Below, piece after piece: positions 9,601 through 16,925 of a stretch of DNA of 64,000 nucleotides (the first letter of the stretch is position 1; each line of letters begins with the position of its first letter). Below the pieces are notes generated by a model. That model did no database searches, was not told where the DNA came from, and was given only the letters and a program-made list of their open reading frames with translations. The position numbers and the translations under genes were made by a program. The stretch is from an uncultured Desulfobacter sp. (GTDB taxonomy: Bacteria > Desulfobacterota > Desulfobacteria > Desulfobacterales > Desulfobacteraceae), in assembly GCF_963677125.1 (NCBI RefSeq), contig NZ_OY781882.1, forward strand, positions 4,796,501 to 4,860,500, in the 5' to 3' direction.

Positions 9601-9816
9601 ATTCTCAAGATGGTGTGCAAGATTTTTAATGGTTGTCAGTCCCATGAATCCCGCACCGCCTTTGACGGAATGGGCCGCTCTGAAAACATTGTTGACCAGA
9701 TCGAGATCAATGTTTGCGCCGCCCTCCTCAATCGTCAGTAAATCACTTTCAATATCTGCCAAGTGATCCAGCGATTCTTCAATATACATCTGTAGGGTTT
9801 CGTCGTCTTCAAACAT
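6604..9816 (-). CDS. cheA: Hybrid chemotaxis kinase CheA with two CheW-like domains and a receiver
   Basis: This 1070-residue histidine kinase is larger than enteric CheA (about 650). In order it has an HPt domain with phospho-accepting His49 (AAHSVKGGAGF), a middle region, a Pro/Ala/Gln-rich linker near residues 275-335, the dimerisation helices (LMNLAGELVLSRNQLL), the ATPase domain (VRNSVDHGIE, SDDGRGLNP, GRGVGMDVV), a CheW-like domain, a second CheW-like segment (ALLTFKNSETEHFAAPLSI), and a C-terminal receiver with Asp1002 in VTDLEMPNMDG. It leads the cheA-W-B-R-HEAT/REC operon. With no separate cheY, its own receiver may act as phosphate sink or output. A sigma-70-like promoter lies upstream. 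Confidence 0.95.
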   Translation of the reverse strand: MFEDDETLQMYIEESLDHLADIESDLLTIEEGGANIDLDLVNNVFRAAHSVKGGAGFMGLTTIKNLAHHLENVLGMIRTKELTPDSEKISILLKGFDELEGLLNNIQTSNEVDISAHVQALENITSASAPEPPQELGQQEAQESRQPETLADIVLQDGRMFQWVPLKQVEISKAEGKNLFLVEYDLISDFHKQSKKPMEILNNLSKTGTLIETRIDTDSAGTLSDADMPDKIPFQILFASIIEHDMAETLFGVANRRIHIITDDMISAAADSGDEIPPPLPEPVETVKAAPQPEVEPQPVAVATPTPTVVQQQNTPEVQEASVAKPQEKDLAIGGKPQSSLRVNVGLLDTLMNLAGELVLSRNQLLQGVNSSNVKATELSSQRIDMITSELQEAIMRTRMQPIANILNKFTRVVRDLSHQLGKSIELDIEGKDVELDKTILESINDPLTHLVRNSVDHGIETPMEREQMGKKETGRITLKAFHDAGQVNIVISDDGRGLNPAKIASSAIEKGLISESRVAEMSDKQKTELIFLPGFSTAKEVTDVSGRGVGMDVVVTNIEALGGIIELDSTPGQGTDIQIKLPLTLAIIPSQITSVGNERYAVPQVNLNELLRIPASQIKEKIEKVGDADVVRLRGELLPLLNLADMLGIERTFVDPETGEEHEDRRTSLSDRRSKVLIPEEGADSGEKIEKGTQRAESDRRYHAASAINIAVVSAGAFKYGLVVDQLHDSEEIVVKPVGRHLKKCTAYAGATIMGDGKVALILDISNLAQMAELSAIAEASQNAAKAAEEEEAARADKVALLTFKNSETEHFAAPLSIVERIERIKTSDIEQVGDRKVVQYRGGSLPLYELSQVTNVEQLPERDQQEVIVFKVKDRELGLMVTPPVDAQEVVLNIDTSTLKQPAVSGSMIINNHTTLLVDIFELVKTINPEWFDAEAKAAAAMAEDGERIILFAEDSAFFRNQVKKFMEEDGFKVIEAEDGLIAWELLKERAEEIDLIVTDLEMPNMDGFEFTKRVKTDPKYSHLGVIALTSLASEAHIEKGKSVGIDEYEIKLDREKLMAVIRQYTNL

Positions 9817-9871
9817 ATTAAAACTCCTGAAAGAATGTCATAGAAATGATTTAAAGCCGTGATATTAAGAT

Positions 9872-9900
9872 AATCTACAGAAGATATAATGTAAAGTCAA
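9872..9900 (-). promoter_or_regulatory. Predicted sigma-70 promoter of the che operon
   Basis: On the minus strand TTGACT (5 of 6 matches to the -35 consensus) and TAGATT (4 of 6 to the -10) are separated by 17 bases, about 55 bases upstream of the cheA ATG. A good ribosome binding site (CAGGAG) sits just before that ATG. No sigma-28 motif is visible here, so the operon is not obviously under flagellar control. Confidence 0.5.
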
Positions 9901-10022
9901 ATTAAAGATACGGTCTGGTTTTTATCAGTAACACTTTGTAATTTATTAAGATCTTTTAGCTTTCGTTGTGCCCTGATTCATGGTGGAAGACTTGGTTAAG
10001 CCGCTACTGTTATTAATATGTC

Positions 10023-11252
10023 TTATATTTTGCGAACAATATCGTTGAGACAAGCGTCAAGAGGTACACGAATCAATATACGGGTGTTTGGTTTCGCATT
10101 GTCCACGGCTTCGCCTTTTTCATTCGTCATTGACAATACTTTGGTTTGACGTGCGGGGCCCTGGGGGCTGAGGATTTCGATTTCGTCACCAGGGATCAGT
10201 TTGTTTCTGATATCAACCAAATATAAATTGTTTCCACGGCATTCAAGGATTTTGCCGATAAAACTATGGATCTTTCCTTTGTGCATGTTGCCGGTATTCA
10301 AAGTGTTTTTTGCATCGCCGTCCGGATGACCAAAATAGAACCCGGTGCAATAGGCCCGGTGATATATACGGTATAGTTCTGAATGCCATTCGGGGCGGAC
10401 GGAATAGGAATCTGGATCTGCGATATAAGCGTCAATCGCATTACGATATGTTTTTACCACAGAACTTAGATAATTTATTCCTTTCATCCGACCTTCTATT
10501 TTGAAAGAGGAAATTCCGGCATGGATTAGATCTGGAATGTGGTCTATTAGGCACATATCTTTAGAGTTAAAAATGTAGGTGCCGCGTCTGTCTTCCTGAA
10601 CGGGGAAATATTCATTGGGTCGAAGTTCTTCCATTACAGCGTAATTCCAGCGGCAGGGGTGGCTGCACAGCCCTCTGTTGCTGTCCCGGTTACTTAGGAA
10701 ACTGCTCAAAAGGCATCTGCCTGAGTAAGACATGCACATGGCGCCGTGGACAAAAGTCTCTATTTGGGTTGCAGTGCGAGATGTAATTGTTTTTATTTCT
10801 TTAATGGATAATTCTCTAGCCAGGTTTATTCGTTTGACGCCCAGTTGTTCCCAAAATAAAACCGCGTTGAAATTTGTGGTGTTCGCTTGGGTGCTTAGGT
10901 GGATGTCAATGTGTGGGATAATCTGTCTGGCTTTGAGAATAATGCCTGGGTCTGAAATGATAATCGCATGGGGCGCGATTTTGCCGATTCTTTCCAGAAA
11001 AGCTTCGATATTGCCCTGTTCATGGTTGCGAGAGTAGATGTTGCAGGTAAGATATATTTTGACCTGGTGCTTTTCAGCAAATTTTATCGCATCTTCAAGT
11101 TCACTGTCGGTAAAGTTGCCTGAGAAATTTCTCAGGCTGAAATCTTTGCCGCCGAGATACACCGCATCTGCGCCGTAATGGACTGCAATCTCAAGTTTTT
11201 CAAAGTTGCCGGCCGGTGCAAGCAACTCAGGTTTAGTTAAAACATCCGGCAT
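10023..11252 (-). CDS. Peptidase U32 family protein, TrhP/YegQ-like tRNA hydroxylation protein
   Basis: U32 proteins were first called peptidases, but the characterised E. coli TrhP (YegQ) takes part in prephenate-dependent hydroxylation of uridine 34 in tRNAs. The 409 residues begin with the family signature KPELLAPAGNFEKLEIAVHYGADAVYLGG, continue with DPGIILKARQ and LSTQANTTN, and contain the cysteine-rich signature CMSYSGRC...GLCSHPCRW around residues 170-200, then SFKIEGRMK. The C-terminal part has a beta-barrel-like segment (GKIHSFIGKILECRG). A tRNA-modifying role is the best guess; RlhA, the rRNA-acting relative, is the main alternative. It is a single gene next to tRNA-Arg. Confidence 0.85.
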   Translation of the reverse strand: MPDVLTKPELLAPAGNFEKLEIAVHYGADAVYLGGKDFSLRNFSGNFTDSELEDAIKFAEKHQVKIYLTCNIYSRNHEQGNIEAFLERIGKIAPHAIIISDPGIILKARQIIPHIDIHLSTQANTTNFNAVLFWEQLGVKRINLARELSIKEIKTITSRTATQIETFVHGAMCMSYSGRCLLSSFLSNRDSNRGLCSHPCRWNYAVMEELRPNEYFPVQEDRRGTYIFNSKDMCLIDHIPDLIHAGISSFKIEGRMKGINYLSSVVKTYRNAIDAYIADPDSYSVRPEWHSELYRIYHRAYCTGFYFGHPDGDAKNTLNTGNMHKGKIHSFIGKILECRGNNLYLVDIRNKLIPGDEIEILSPQGPARQTKVLSMTNEKGEAVDNAKPNTRILIRVPLDACLNDIVRKI

Positions 11253-11321
11253 TGTATCCCAGTTGCTGCAAAAACGCCAACACAGCCAAAGTCCATTAAA
11301 AATTAAGTTTTGTTAAAATAC

Positions 11322-11396
11322 TGGTGCCCCCGGCAGGAATCGAACCTGCGCTCAAGGATTAGGAATCCTATGCTCTATCCACTGAGCTACGGGGGC
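11322..11396 (-). tRNA. tRNA-Arg (anticodon CCU)
   Basis: The complement strand folds as a cloverleaf: acceptor GCCCCCG/CGGGGGC, D-stem GCTC/GAGC, anticodon loop TTCCTAA with anticodon CCT, T-loop TTCGATT, discriminator A and an encoded CCA. It reads AGG codons. It stands alone between the U32 gene and a decayed gene region; tRNA 3' ends are common integration sites, but no att duplicate or integrase is seen. Confidence 0.97.
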
Positions 11397-11661
11397 ACAT
11401 GCTTATTAATTCGGGCTATAAGTATCATAAACTGCCCTTTTAGACAATACTCAAGCCTCCAAATTAATGGGAAATCTGGATATATTCTAAAATTATTATG
11501 AAAGCAAGTGATAAATTGATTCGGGCGTGATTTTTGTGTGGGGTATATCGTGCTTGGTGTTTTTTCTTATCTTTGTTCTGAGTTTTGGATATTGTGCAAT
11601 GATACAAATTACGCTAAGTGTATATAAAGTTATGCGTTCCAAAAGTGACAGGATAAATTTA
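11397..11661. other. AT-rich intergenic stretch, no gene seen
   Basis: This stretch between tRNA-Arg and the decayed alcohol dehydrogenase carries no convincing gene. A short open frame at 11527-11709 merely runs into the pseudogene. It probably holds the former promoter of the dehydrogenase and the present tRNA promoter on the minus strand. An AGGA site precedes the ATG at 11662. Confidence 0.5.
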
Positions 11662-12183
11662 ATGAACAAATCTTCTCTTCTGAATCTTAGAAAATTTTTA
11701 GTCCCCTAAATTGTCTATGGCCAAGGATCCATTTCCTTGTCCGGTCGTCATGCGGAAAATTTGGGAACATCTAAAGTGTTTATTGTGACTGACCCTGGTG
11801 TACGAAAATCCGGATGGACAACTGTCGTAGAAAAAAGTCTGAAAGCCTGCGGATAATCTATACAACGCATTCAAAGAACCCAAAAATATTATTTACCGGG
11901 ATAAAATGATGACGGCGAGCCTGATGACGGGTCTTGCTTTTTCAAATGCGAGCCTTGGATTGGTTCATGGGATGGCGCACAGCCTTGGGGCCGCTTTAGG
12001 ATTGGCCCATGGTGAGTGCAATGCACTTTTGCTTGAACATGTTATCCGGTTCAATTACCCTGCGTCTTCAAAAAATATGACAGATTAGCAAAAGCACTTC
12101 ACATTGATTTATCCGGCATGCGGGCTCAGGAAAAGGGGGAGGCGCTTTCTCATCAAATAGGAGAGTTAATAGCTCGTTTCTGA
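11662..12183 (+). pseudogene. Iron-containing alcohol dehydrogenase, internally deleted and frameshifted
   Basis: The reading MNKSSLLNLRKFLVP is cut by TAA exactly where family members have Glu (P-E-x-V-Y-G). The same frame then continues IVYGQGSISLSGRHAENLG...VFIVTDPGVRKSGW, the N-terminus of iron-dependent alcohol dehydrogenases. After another stop near 11856 the text jumps, in a new frame, to the C-terminal part (LMTGLAFSNASLGLVHGMAHSLG, then LAHGECNALLLEHVIRFNYP), so most of the nucleotide- and metal-binding core is missing. A further frameshift near 12055 leads to KYDRLAKALHID and the end GELIARF. The gene cannot make a working enzyme. Confidence 0.88.
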
Positions 12184-12960
12184 GACGGCCAAAGGTCGGT
12201 TGCTTGAAACGGTTTTTCCCCAATTTACCATTAAATTGGACCGGGTGAAAAAATCCATTGAATCAAGAAATGTCTATCATGTGTCATGTCGTCCAAGAAT
12301 GGAGAAAAACAGACGAATCTATGAGGACATCACCATTTATCCGCTGACGTCCAACGGTGTAGAGGGGGCTGTTATTCGCATTGATGATCCAATCGGAAAA
12401 AATTTTATCTGTAGGCGGTCTTGCCGCAGGTATGGCCCATGAGATCAATAATCCCTTGGCAGGCATGATGCAAAGTGCAAACGTAGTGAAAAATAGATTA
12501 GAAGATATTGCTATGCCGGCCAATCTTCGGGTGGCAAAAAAACTCGGGATTTCCATGGAAGATATCAGGGCTTTTATGGAAAAAAGAGAAATTTTTCGTA
12601 TGCTGGACGCAATCCATGAATCCGGATCACGGGCAGCAGAGATCGTCAGCAACATGCTCAGTTTTGCCAGGAAGTCTGATGCTTCCATATCCTCTCACTA
12701 TCCGGATCAGTTGATGGATGAAAGCCTTGAGTTGGCTGCTACCGATTATGATCTTAAAAAACAATATGATTTTAAATCCATTGAAATCATAAAGGCGTAT
12801 GTCGAAAATCTGCCGATGTTGCTGTGTGAAGGTGCAAAAATTCAACAAGTGCTGTTGAATATTCTTCGAAACACGGTGCCCAGGCCATGCAAGGCACAGG
12901 CACAGGAGCTCCAAAGTTTATAATTAGAAATGCGCTAAAGCAAACTATTGAATTGATATG
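12184..12960 (+). pseudogene. PAS-type sensor histidine kinase, decayed
   Basis: Directly after the dehydrogenase remnant the text SETAKGRLLETVFPQF begins inside a PAS-linked kinase with no start region. It runs to EGAVIRIDD, where a deletion and frame change remove the usual linker. The next frame gives MMIQSEKILSVGGLAAGMAHEINNPLAGMMQ, a textbook HisKA phosphoacceptor segment, through VSNMLSFARKS to the N-box ILRN, where a second frameshift occurs; the following frame resumes GAQAMQGTGTGAPKF and then ends, without the rest of the ATPase domain. The original was probably a kinase partnered with the alcohol dehydrogenase, an arrangement known for ErcA/ErcS-type pairs; here both are dead. Confidence 0.85.
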
Positions 12961-12980
12961 ATACGGCTGGTTTTCAAGCC

Positions 12981-14696
12981 TTATTCCACAAGCAGGTCCT
13001 GACCAGGATAAATTTTGCTTCTCTTGTTCAAATGATTTAATGACAACAGTCGGGCAAGGCTCATGTTGTGTCTTTTGGCGATACCCACAGGACTGTCACC
13101 GGATTTAACTCTATATTTTGAATATTTTTTGCTGGATCCTTTATCTCCGGTGACAATTATTAGGCGCTGCCCAATGCTGAGTCTGTTACCTGATAATTTA
13201 TTAAGTATTTTAATGCGTTTAGTGGTTGTAGAAAATTTTTTGGCAATCAGCCACAGGTTATCTCCCCGGCGTACGGTATATGTAATTTTTGTTGATTTTG
13301 CGTAGGTCTTTGAGGCCGTTTTGGGGCTTGCTTTGTAACCTGAGCCTGGAATTTTTAATACCTTGCCAATAGCAATACAGCTTTTTTTTGAAATTTTATT
13401 GCACCTGGCGATGGTACTTACAGATGTTCTAAATTTACGTGCAATGCCGGATAATGTATCTCCCTTTCGTACGCGGTAGTACCTATACCGGGGCGGCTGA
13501 CGGTAAGTCGTTTTAATACCGTCTATCTTGGCTATAAACAGTTCTGCATGATTCACAGGGATTTTAATGGTGTAGGGCTCAGGGGGCGTGACTTCATGAC
13601 GCAGTTCCGGATTAAGAGATACAAGCGTGGTTACATCTACATTGATTGCCTTTGCAATTTCACTTAAACGGACTTGTTTTTTTATGTCAAAGGGTTTGTA
13701 TTCAAGAGGAGTTAACGGATTATCTATGTCAATGTTATATTTTTCAAGATTTTTGACAATATGAACCGTGGCCAAAAATCTCGGCACGTACCTTGCTGTT
13801 TCCCGGGGCAGGCTCTGGTACAAATCCCAGAAATTATCCAGATAGTTAAGCTTTTGTCTGCGAATAGTTTTGAGTACTCGGTATTCACCACAATTGTAAG
13901 CTGCAATGGCAGTGGTCCAGTCTCCGAATAAATTGTGCAACTCCTTGAGATAATCGATGGCGGCTCTGGTCGCTTTTTCAGGATCCATGCGTTCATCTAT
14001 ATAGTGATTTCGGTTTAAACCGAATTTATTTCCAGTTGATGGTATGAACTGCCATAGGCCAAGTGCCCTTGCAGGAGATAATGCCCTGCTTTTAAAGCCG
14101 CTTTCTATTAGAGGAAGCCAGGAAATTTCTTCGGGTAATCCAGATTTTTTAAGCTCCTGAACAATGAAGGGCCGGTAGCGGCAGGAACGGTTAAGTGATC
14201 GGATGAAAAATTTGCGTTCCGGGCCGGTCAATCGTTTAATTTCAGCTTTTACATGATCATTCAAGGTGATGGGGATGGCGTCATGATGGCCGGTTACAAC
14301 AATTTGCCGAGACGCATAAATTTCGAGAACACGTTTGGAGATAAGATAGCGAATGTCCTCTTTTTGCTGATTTACTTCGGAATCATCTATTTTATCAATT
14401 TCAAGCATCAAGGCATAGGCAGCATCAAGGCTTGATAGTGCTTCTTCAAGGTTTCCTTCTTCCCAGTAATTTTGTGCGACATTACAAAGCTCTAAGGCCT
14501 GATCTATTTTCCTTTGATCGGAGTCTTCGACTTGGTTCTGGTGTTTTGTTTCAGGCTGAAGAATGCATTGGCCCTGGGGTTCTGGCGCTTTAAAAGTCTG
14601 GTCAGTTAAAGGCTTGTTGGCTGACAATTGGGACTGCTGGCAGCCGGTAATTAGAAATAAGGCAAAAATAAATGCGGCCAGTTTGTGAATATTCAC
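12981..14696 (-). CDS. MltD-like membrane-bound lytic transglycosylase with three LysM domains
   Basis: Lytic transglycosylases cleave peptidoglycan glycan strands to anhydromuropeptides. The 571-residue protein starts with a lipoprotein signal (AALFLITGC-type lipobox, Cys19), so it is probably anchored to the outer membrane facing the periplasm. The SLT domain follows at about residues 180-330, with the catalytic Glu in LPLIESGF, then ALGLWQFIPSTG and AAYNCGE. Three LysM peptidoglycan-binding domains end the protein (VRKGDTLSGIA, VRRGDNLWLIA, VKSGDSPVGIA). It is a single gene; an AAGGAGA ribosome binding site precedes the ATG. Confidence 0.94.
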   Translation of the reverse strand: MNIHKLAAFIFALFLITGCQQSQLSANKPLTDQTFKAPEPQGQCILQPETKHQNQVEDSDQRKIDQALELCNVAQNYWEEGNLEEALSSLDAAYALMLEIDKIDDSEVNQQKEDIRYLISKRVLEIYASRQIVVTGHHDAIPITLNDHVKAEIKRLTGPERKFFIRSLNRSCRYRPFIVQELKKSGLPEEISWLPLIESGFKSRALSPARALGLWQFIPSTGNKFGLNRNHYIDERMDPEKATRAAIDYLKELHNLFGDWTTAIAAYNCGEYRVLKTIRRQKLNYLDNFWDLYQSLPRETARYVPRFLATVHIVKNLEKYNIDIDNPLTPLEYKPFDIKKQVRLSEIAKAINVDVTTLVSLNPELRHEVTPPEPYTIKIPVNHAELFIAKIDGIKTTYRQPPRYRYYRVRKGDTLSGIARKFRTSVSTIARCNKISKKSCIAIGKVLKIPGSGYKASPKTASKTYAKSTKITYTVRRGDNLWLIAKKFSTTTKRIKILNKLSGNRLSIGQRLIIVTGDKGSSKKYSKYRVKSGDSPVGIAKRHNMSLARLLSLNHLNKRSKIYPGQDLLVE

Positions 14697-15130
14697 TTCG
14701 TCTCCTTACCGCTATCTGTGTTATGAAGCGTTCAAATAAGCTGCTAATTTACTATTGTATTTTAATGTGAAAAGAACTTAAGGTATTGATAGACCAAGTC
14801 AGCTTAGGGCTGTTATTTGGAATATCTTTTTGTGTAATGAAGATCGCGTGGAATGTCAATGAAAAAATATCGTGGAACTATTGTTTTTATTGAGTTTCGA
14901 CAATTTATAGTAAAAATTAATGAAAGTTATATTACGCGATAGCGTACAATTAGTTTTTGTCTTGGTGTTATGGAACCAAAACGGATGAAATAATCGGGTC
15001 AAACACATGTGAACTGATCTACGCTGGGGAAAAAATATGTTTTTATGAAAAAAAGGGGTTGCCATATTGAAAATCTTCTGCTATCTTTGCCCGGTCTTTT
15101 TGCTACAGCAGAGTGTGTGGCTTAAAGTTG
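14697..15130. other. AT-rich intergenic region upstream of the tRNA block
   Basis: About 430 bases without a convincing gene. It must carry the leftward promoter of the transglycosylase and the rightward promoter of the tRNA block. The only structure noticed is a small hairpin TACGC-GATA-GCGTA near 14935-14948. Short antisense frames here look random in composition. Confidence 0.5.
15059..15087 (+). promoter_or_regulatory. Predicted sigma-70 promoter of the tRNA block
   Basis: TTGCCA (5 of 6 matches to -35) and TATCTT (4 of 6 to -10) with 17 bases between them put a start near 15094, about 37 bases ahead of the first tRNA. The transcript would cover tRNA-Thr, tRNA-Tyr, tRNA-Gly, tRNA-Thr and perhaps rpmG, tRNA-Trp, secE and nusG. 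Confidence 0.5.
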
Positions 15131-15206
15131 GCCGATATAGCTCAGTTGGTAGAGCATCTCACTTGTAATGAGAATGTCCTCCGTTCGATTCGGGGTATCG
15201 GCTCCA
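15131..15206 (+). tRNA. tRNA-Thr (anticodon UGU)
   Basis: Acceptor GCCGATA/TATCGGC, D-stem GCTC/GAGC, anticodon stem TCTCA/TGAGA with loop CTTGTAA (anticodon TGT), T-loop TTCGATT and encoded CCA. It reads ACA. It is the first of four tRNAs in the same order (Thr-Tyr-Gly-Thr) as the E. coli block before tufB. Confidence 0.97.
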
Positions 15207-15216
15207 AAATAGCTTA

Positions 15217-15301
15217 GGTGGGGTTCCCGAGTGGTCAAAGGGATCAGACTGTAAATCTGACGGCTCAGCCTTCGGAGGTTCAAATCCTCCCCCCACCACC
15301 A
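15217..15301 (+). tRNA. tRNA-Tyr (anticodon GUA)
   Basis: An 85-base class II tRNA: acceptor GGTGGGG/CCCCACC, anticodon loop CTGTAAA with anticodon GTA, a long variable arm (CGGCTCAGCCTTCG region), T-loop TTCAAAT and encoded CCA. It follows tRNA-Thr by ten bases. Confidence 0.97.
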
Positions 15302-15385
15302 AAACGAATGTAGGAGATCTACATATTTAGATTGTTGGGACTACATAGTATGTTTGGTTGATTGACTTAATCAGTCTTATCATAA

Positions 15386-15461
15386 GCGGGAGTAGCTCAG
15401 TTGGTAGAGCTTCAGCCTTCCAAGCTGAATGTCGCGAGTTCGAGCCTCGTCTCCCGCTCCA
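15386..15461 (+). tRNA. tRNA-Gly (anticodon UCC)
   Basis: Acceptor GCGGGAG/CTCCCGC, anticodon stem TCAGC/GCTGA with loop CTTCCAA (anticodon TCC), T-loop TTCGAGC and encoded CCA. It reads GGA and GGG. Confidence 0.97.
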
Positions 15462-15504
15462 TTCGTAGTCTCCTGTATGCTGGTTTAGATGGTATGTACT
15501 TTTG

Positions 15505-15581
15505 GCCCATGTAGCTCAGTCGGTAGAGCGCTTCCTTGGTAAGGAAGAGGTTCACCAGTTCGATTCTGGTCATGGGCTCCA
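15505..15581 (+). tRNA. tRNA-Thr (anticodon GGU)
   Basis: Acceptor GCCCATG/CATGGGC, anticodon stem CTTCC/GGAAG with loop TTGGTAA (anticodon GGT), T-loop TTCGATT and encoded CCA. It reads ACC and ACU. In E. coli this tRNA is followed by tufB; here rpmG follows directly and tuf is in the str cluster instead. Confidence 0.97.
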
Positions 15582-15683
15582 ATTTGTGCTAAGAGATTTA
15601 TACCCGCTTTAAGAAGGTAGCATGGGTTCTTGAGCGGCTGTGTGATGTAGGCAATATTAAAAATAAACGTCAAGGGGTTGAAA

Positions 15684-15842
15684 GTGGACAGAGTGCTTAT
15701 TGCTCTTGCTTGTACTGAATGTAAGAGAAAAAATTATACAACGACCAAAAATAAACGCAAGACTCCGGACAAGATTGAGTTTAAAAAATATTGCAAATTC
15801 TGTAATAAACATCTCGTCCACAAAGAAACAAAAATAAAATAG
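15684..15842 (+). CDS. rpmG: 50S ribosomal protein L33 (zinc-ribbon form)
   Basis: L33 is a small protein of the 50S subunit near the E site. The 52 codons start with GTG, six bases after an AAGGGG ribosome binding site; an in-frame GTG three codons later is a weaker choice. The product has two CxxC pairs (CTECKRKNY and CKFCNKH), so it is the zinc-binding C+ form, and the family core NYTTTKNKR. It lies between tRNA-Thr and tRNA-Trp, as in many bacteria. Confidence 0.95.
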   Translation: MDRVLIALACTECKRKNYTTTKNKRKTPDKIEFKKYCKFCNKHLVHKETKIK

Positions 15843-15852
15843 TTTACCCTGC

Positions 15853-15929
15853 AGGTCAGTAGCTCCAATTGGCAGAGCTCCGGACTCCAAATCCGGCTGT
15901 TGGGGGTTCGACTCCCTCCTGACCTGCCA
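15853..15929 (+). tRNA. tRNA-Trp (anticodon CCA)
   Basis: Acceptor AGGTCAG/CTGACCT, D-stem GCTC/GAGC, anticodon stem CCGGA/TCCGG with loop CTCCAAA (anticodon CCA), T-loop TTCGACT, discriminator G and encoded CCA. It lies between rpmG and secE, ten bases after the rpmG stop. Confidence 0.97.
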
Positions 15930-15938
15930 CTTTTTTTG

Positions 15939-15973
15939 ACCTCCTGTTCGACCGTTGATGTCGAGCAGGAGGT
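15939..15973 (+). promoter_or_regulatory. Hairpin that pairs the secE Shine-Dalgarno region
   Basis: The left arm ACCTCCTGTTCGAC (15939-15952) pairs with the right arm GTCGAGCAGGAGGT (15960-15973), 14 pairs with one G-U and a seven-base loop. The right arm holds the only strong AGGAGG ahead of secE. There is no T-run after the stem, so it is not a standard terminator. It could limit secE translation or mark tRNA-Trp 3' processing. Confidence 0.6.
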
Positions 15974-15989
15974 AATTCATCGGTGGGAT

Positions 15990-16343
15990 ATGTCGAGATT
16001 ACAGAAAAAAAAGCCTCAGAATGAGAAACGAAAACGAGTTACTGGGAGTGATGGAGACGCCGGGTCAGCTGTAAAATCGACTGTGGCGGGAAAGCCGATG
16101 CATATGTCATCGGCTTCTAAGGTTGAGAAGCCGGTAGGGCAGCCTGGGGCTGGTAATGTTTTTGCGAGGGCATCAGAATTTTTTCGGGAAGTAAAGGTTG
16201 AATTAAAAAAAGTTGTCTGGCCGACTAGAAAACAGACAACCGGCACAACGGTAGTGGTTATTATCTTTGTGTTTGTTGTTGCTGTTTTTCTGGGGGTTTT
16301 TGATTACAGTTTGTCCAAGCTTGTCCAAGTCGTTCTTACTTGA
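15990..16343 (+). CDS. secE: Preprotein translocase subunit SecE
   Basis: SecE is the small essential subunit of the SecYEG protein-conducting channel in the inner membrane. From the ATG at 15990 the protein has 117 residues: a long basic, hydrophilic N-terminus, then the conserved amphipathic helix FFREVKVELKKVVWPTRKQT and a single C-terminal membrane span (VVVIIFVFVVAVFLGVFDY). This is the one-span form found in most bacteria. The start is uncertain because the strong AGGAGG lies 17 bases upstream inside a hairpin. nusG follows after 16 bases. Confidence 0.9.
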   Translation: MSRLQKKKPQNEKRKRVTGSDGDAGSAVKSTVAGKPMHMSSASKVEKPVGQPGAGNVFARASEFFREVKVELKKVVWPTRKQTTGTTVVVIIFVFVVAVFLGVFDYSLSKLVQVVLT

Positions 16344-16359
16344 GGCTAAGGGAAATAAA

Positions 16360-16890
16360 ATGTCTTTAAAGTGGTATGTCGTTCACGTTTATTCCGGCCA
16401 TGAGCAAAAGGTAAAGCTTGCTCTGGAAGAAAAGATCCAGGGATCAAAACATCCGGAAAAATTCGGTGACATCCTGATTCCATCCGAAAATGTCGTTGAG
16501 TTGGTGGATGGAAAAAAAAGGCAGTCTTCCAGAAAATTTTATCCTGGATATATTCTTGTGCGCATGCATTTGGATAACGAGACATGGCATATTGTGAGTT
16601 CCACTGCTAAGGTTACCGGTTTTCTTGGTGGTAAAAATAAACCTGCGCCCATAACCGAGAAAGAAGCCCAAAGCATCATTGAGAAGATGGAGCAAGGGAA
16701 AGAAAAACCTCAGCCCAAATATTATTTTGAACCGGGTGATGATGTGCGAGTTGTTGACGGGCCTTTTTCTAATTTCAATGGTACTATTGAAGAAGTGTCT
16801 CCAGACAAAGAGAAGGTAAAGGTGCTGGTCAGTATTTTTGGGCGAGCTACGCCGGTCGAATTGAATTTCATACAGGTAACCAAGATTTAG
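16360..16890 (+). CDS. nusG: Transcription elongation/antitermination factor NusG
   Basis: NusG binds RNA polymerase through its NGN domain and contacts Rho or ribosomal protein S10 through its KOW domain, coupling transcription with translation. The ATG at 16360 with TAAGGG upstream gives 176 residues, normal for the family: LKWYVVHVYSGHEQKV at the start, KFYPGYILVRM in the NGN domain and the KOW motif FEPGDDVRVVDGPFSNFNGTI near residues 123-143. An in-frame longer reading overlaps secE and is not favoured. Confidence 0.97.
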   Translation: MSLKWYVVHVYSGHEQKVKLALEEKIQGSKHPEKFGDILIPSENVVELVDGKKRQSSRKFYPGYILVRMHLDNETWHIVSSTAKVTGFLGGKNKPAPITEKEAQSIIEKMEQGKEKPQPKYYFEPGDDVRVVDGPFSNFNGTIEEVSPDKEKVKVLVSIFGRATPVELNFIQVTKI

Positions 16891-16925
16891 TCGGGTTGTA
16901 AATAAAGAGTTTCGGGAGTAAAAAA

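Noticed and set aside
5304..9766. Long open frames on the plus strand opposite cheB and cheA (up to 200 aa)
   Set aside because: They lie wholly antisense to well-supported genes, have Ser/Arg-rich shadow composition and no ribosome binding sites.
11322..12960. Integrated element at the tRNA-Arg 3' end
   Set aside because: The adjoining pseudogenes are ordinary chromosomal gene remnants; no integrase, no duplicated tRNA end and no direct-repeat boundary is visible.
15939..15973. Rho-independent terminator after tRNA-Trp
   Set aside because: The stem is strong but the T-run precedes it; no T-run follows on either strand.
15657..15980. Minus-strand frame across rpmG and tRNA-Trp
   Set aside because: It overlaps a clear tRNA and L33; part of the translated text is simply the tRNA complement.
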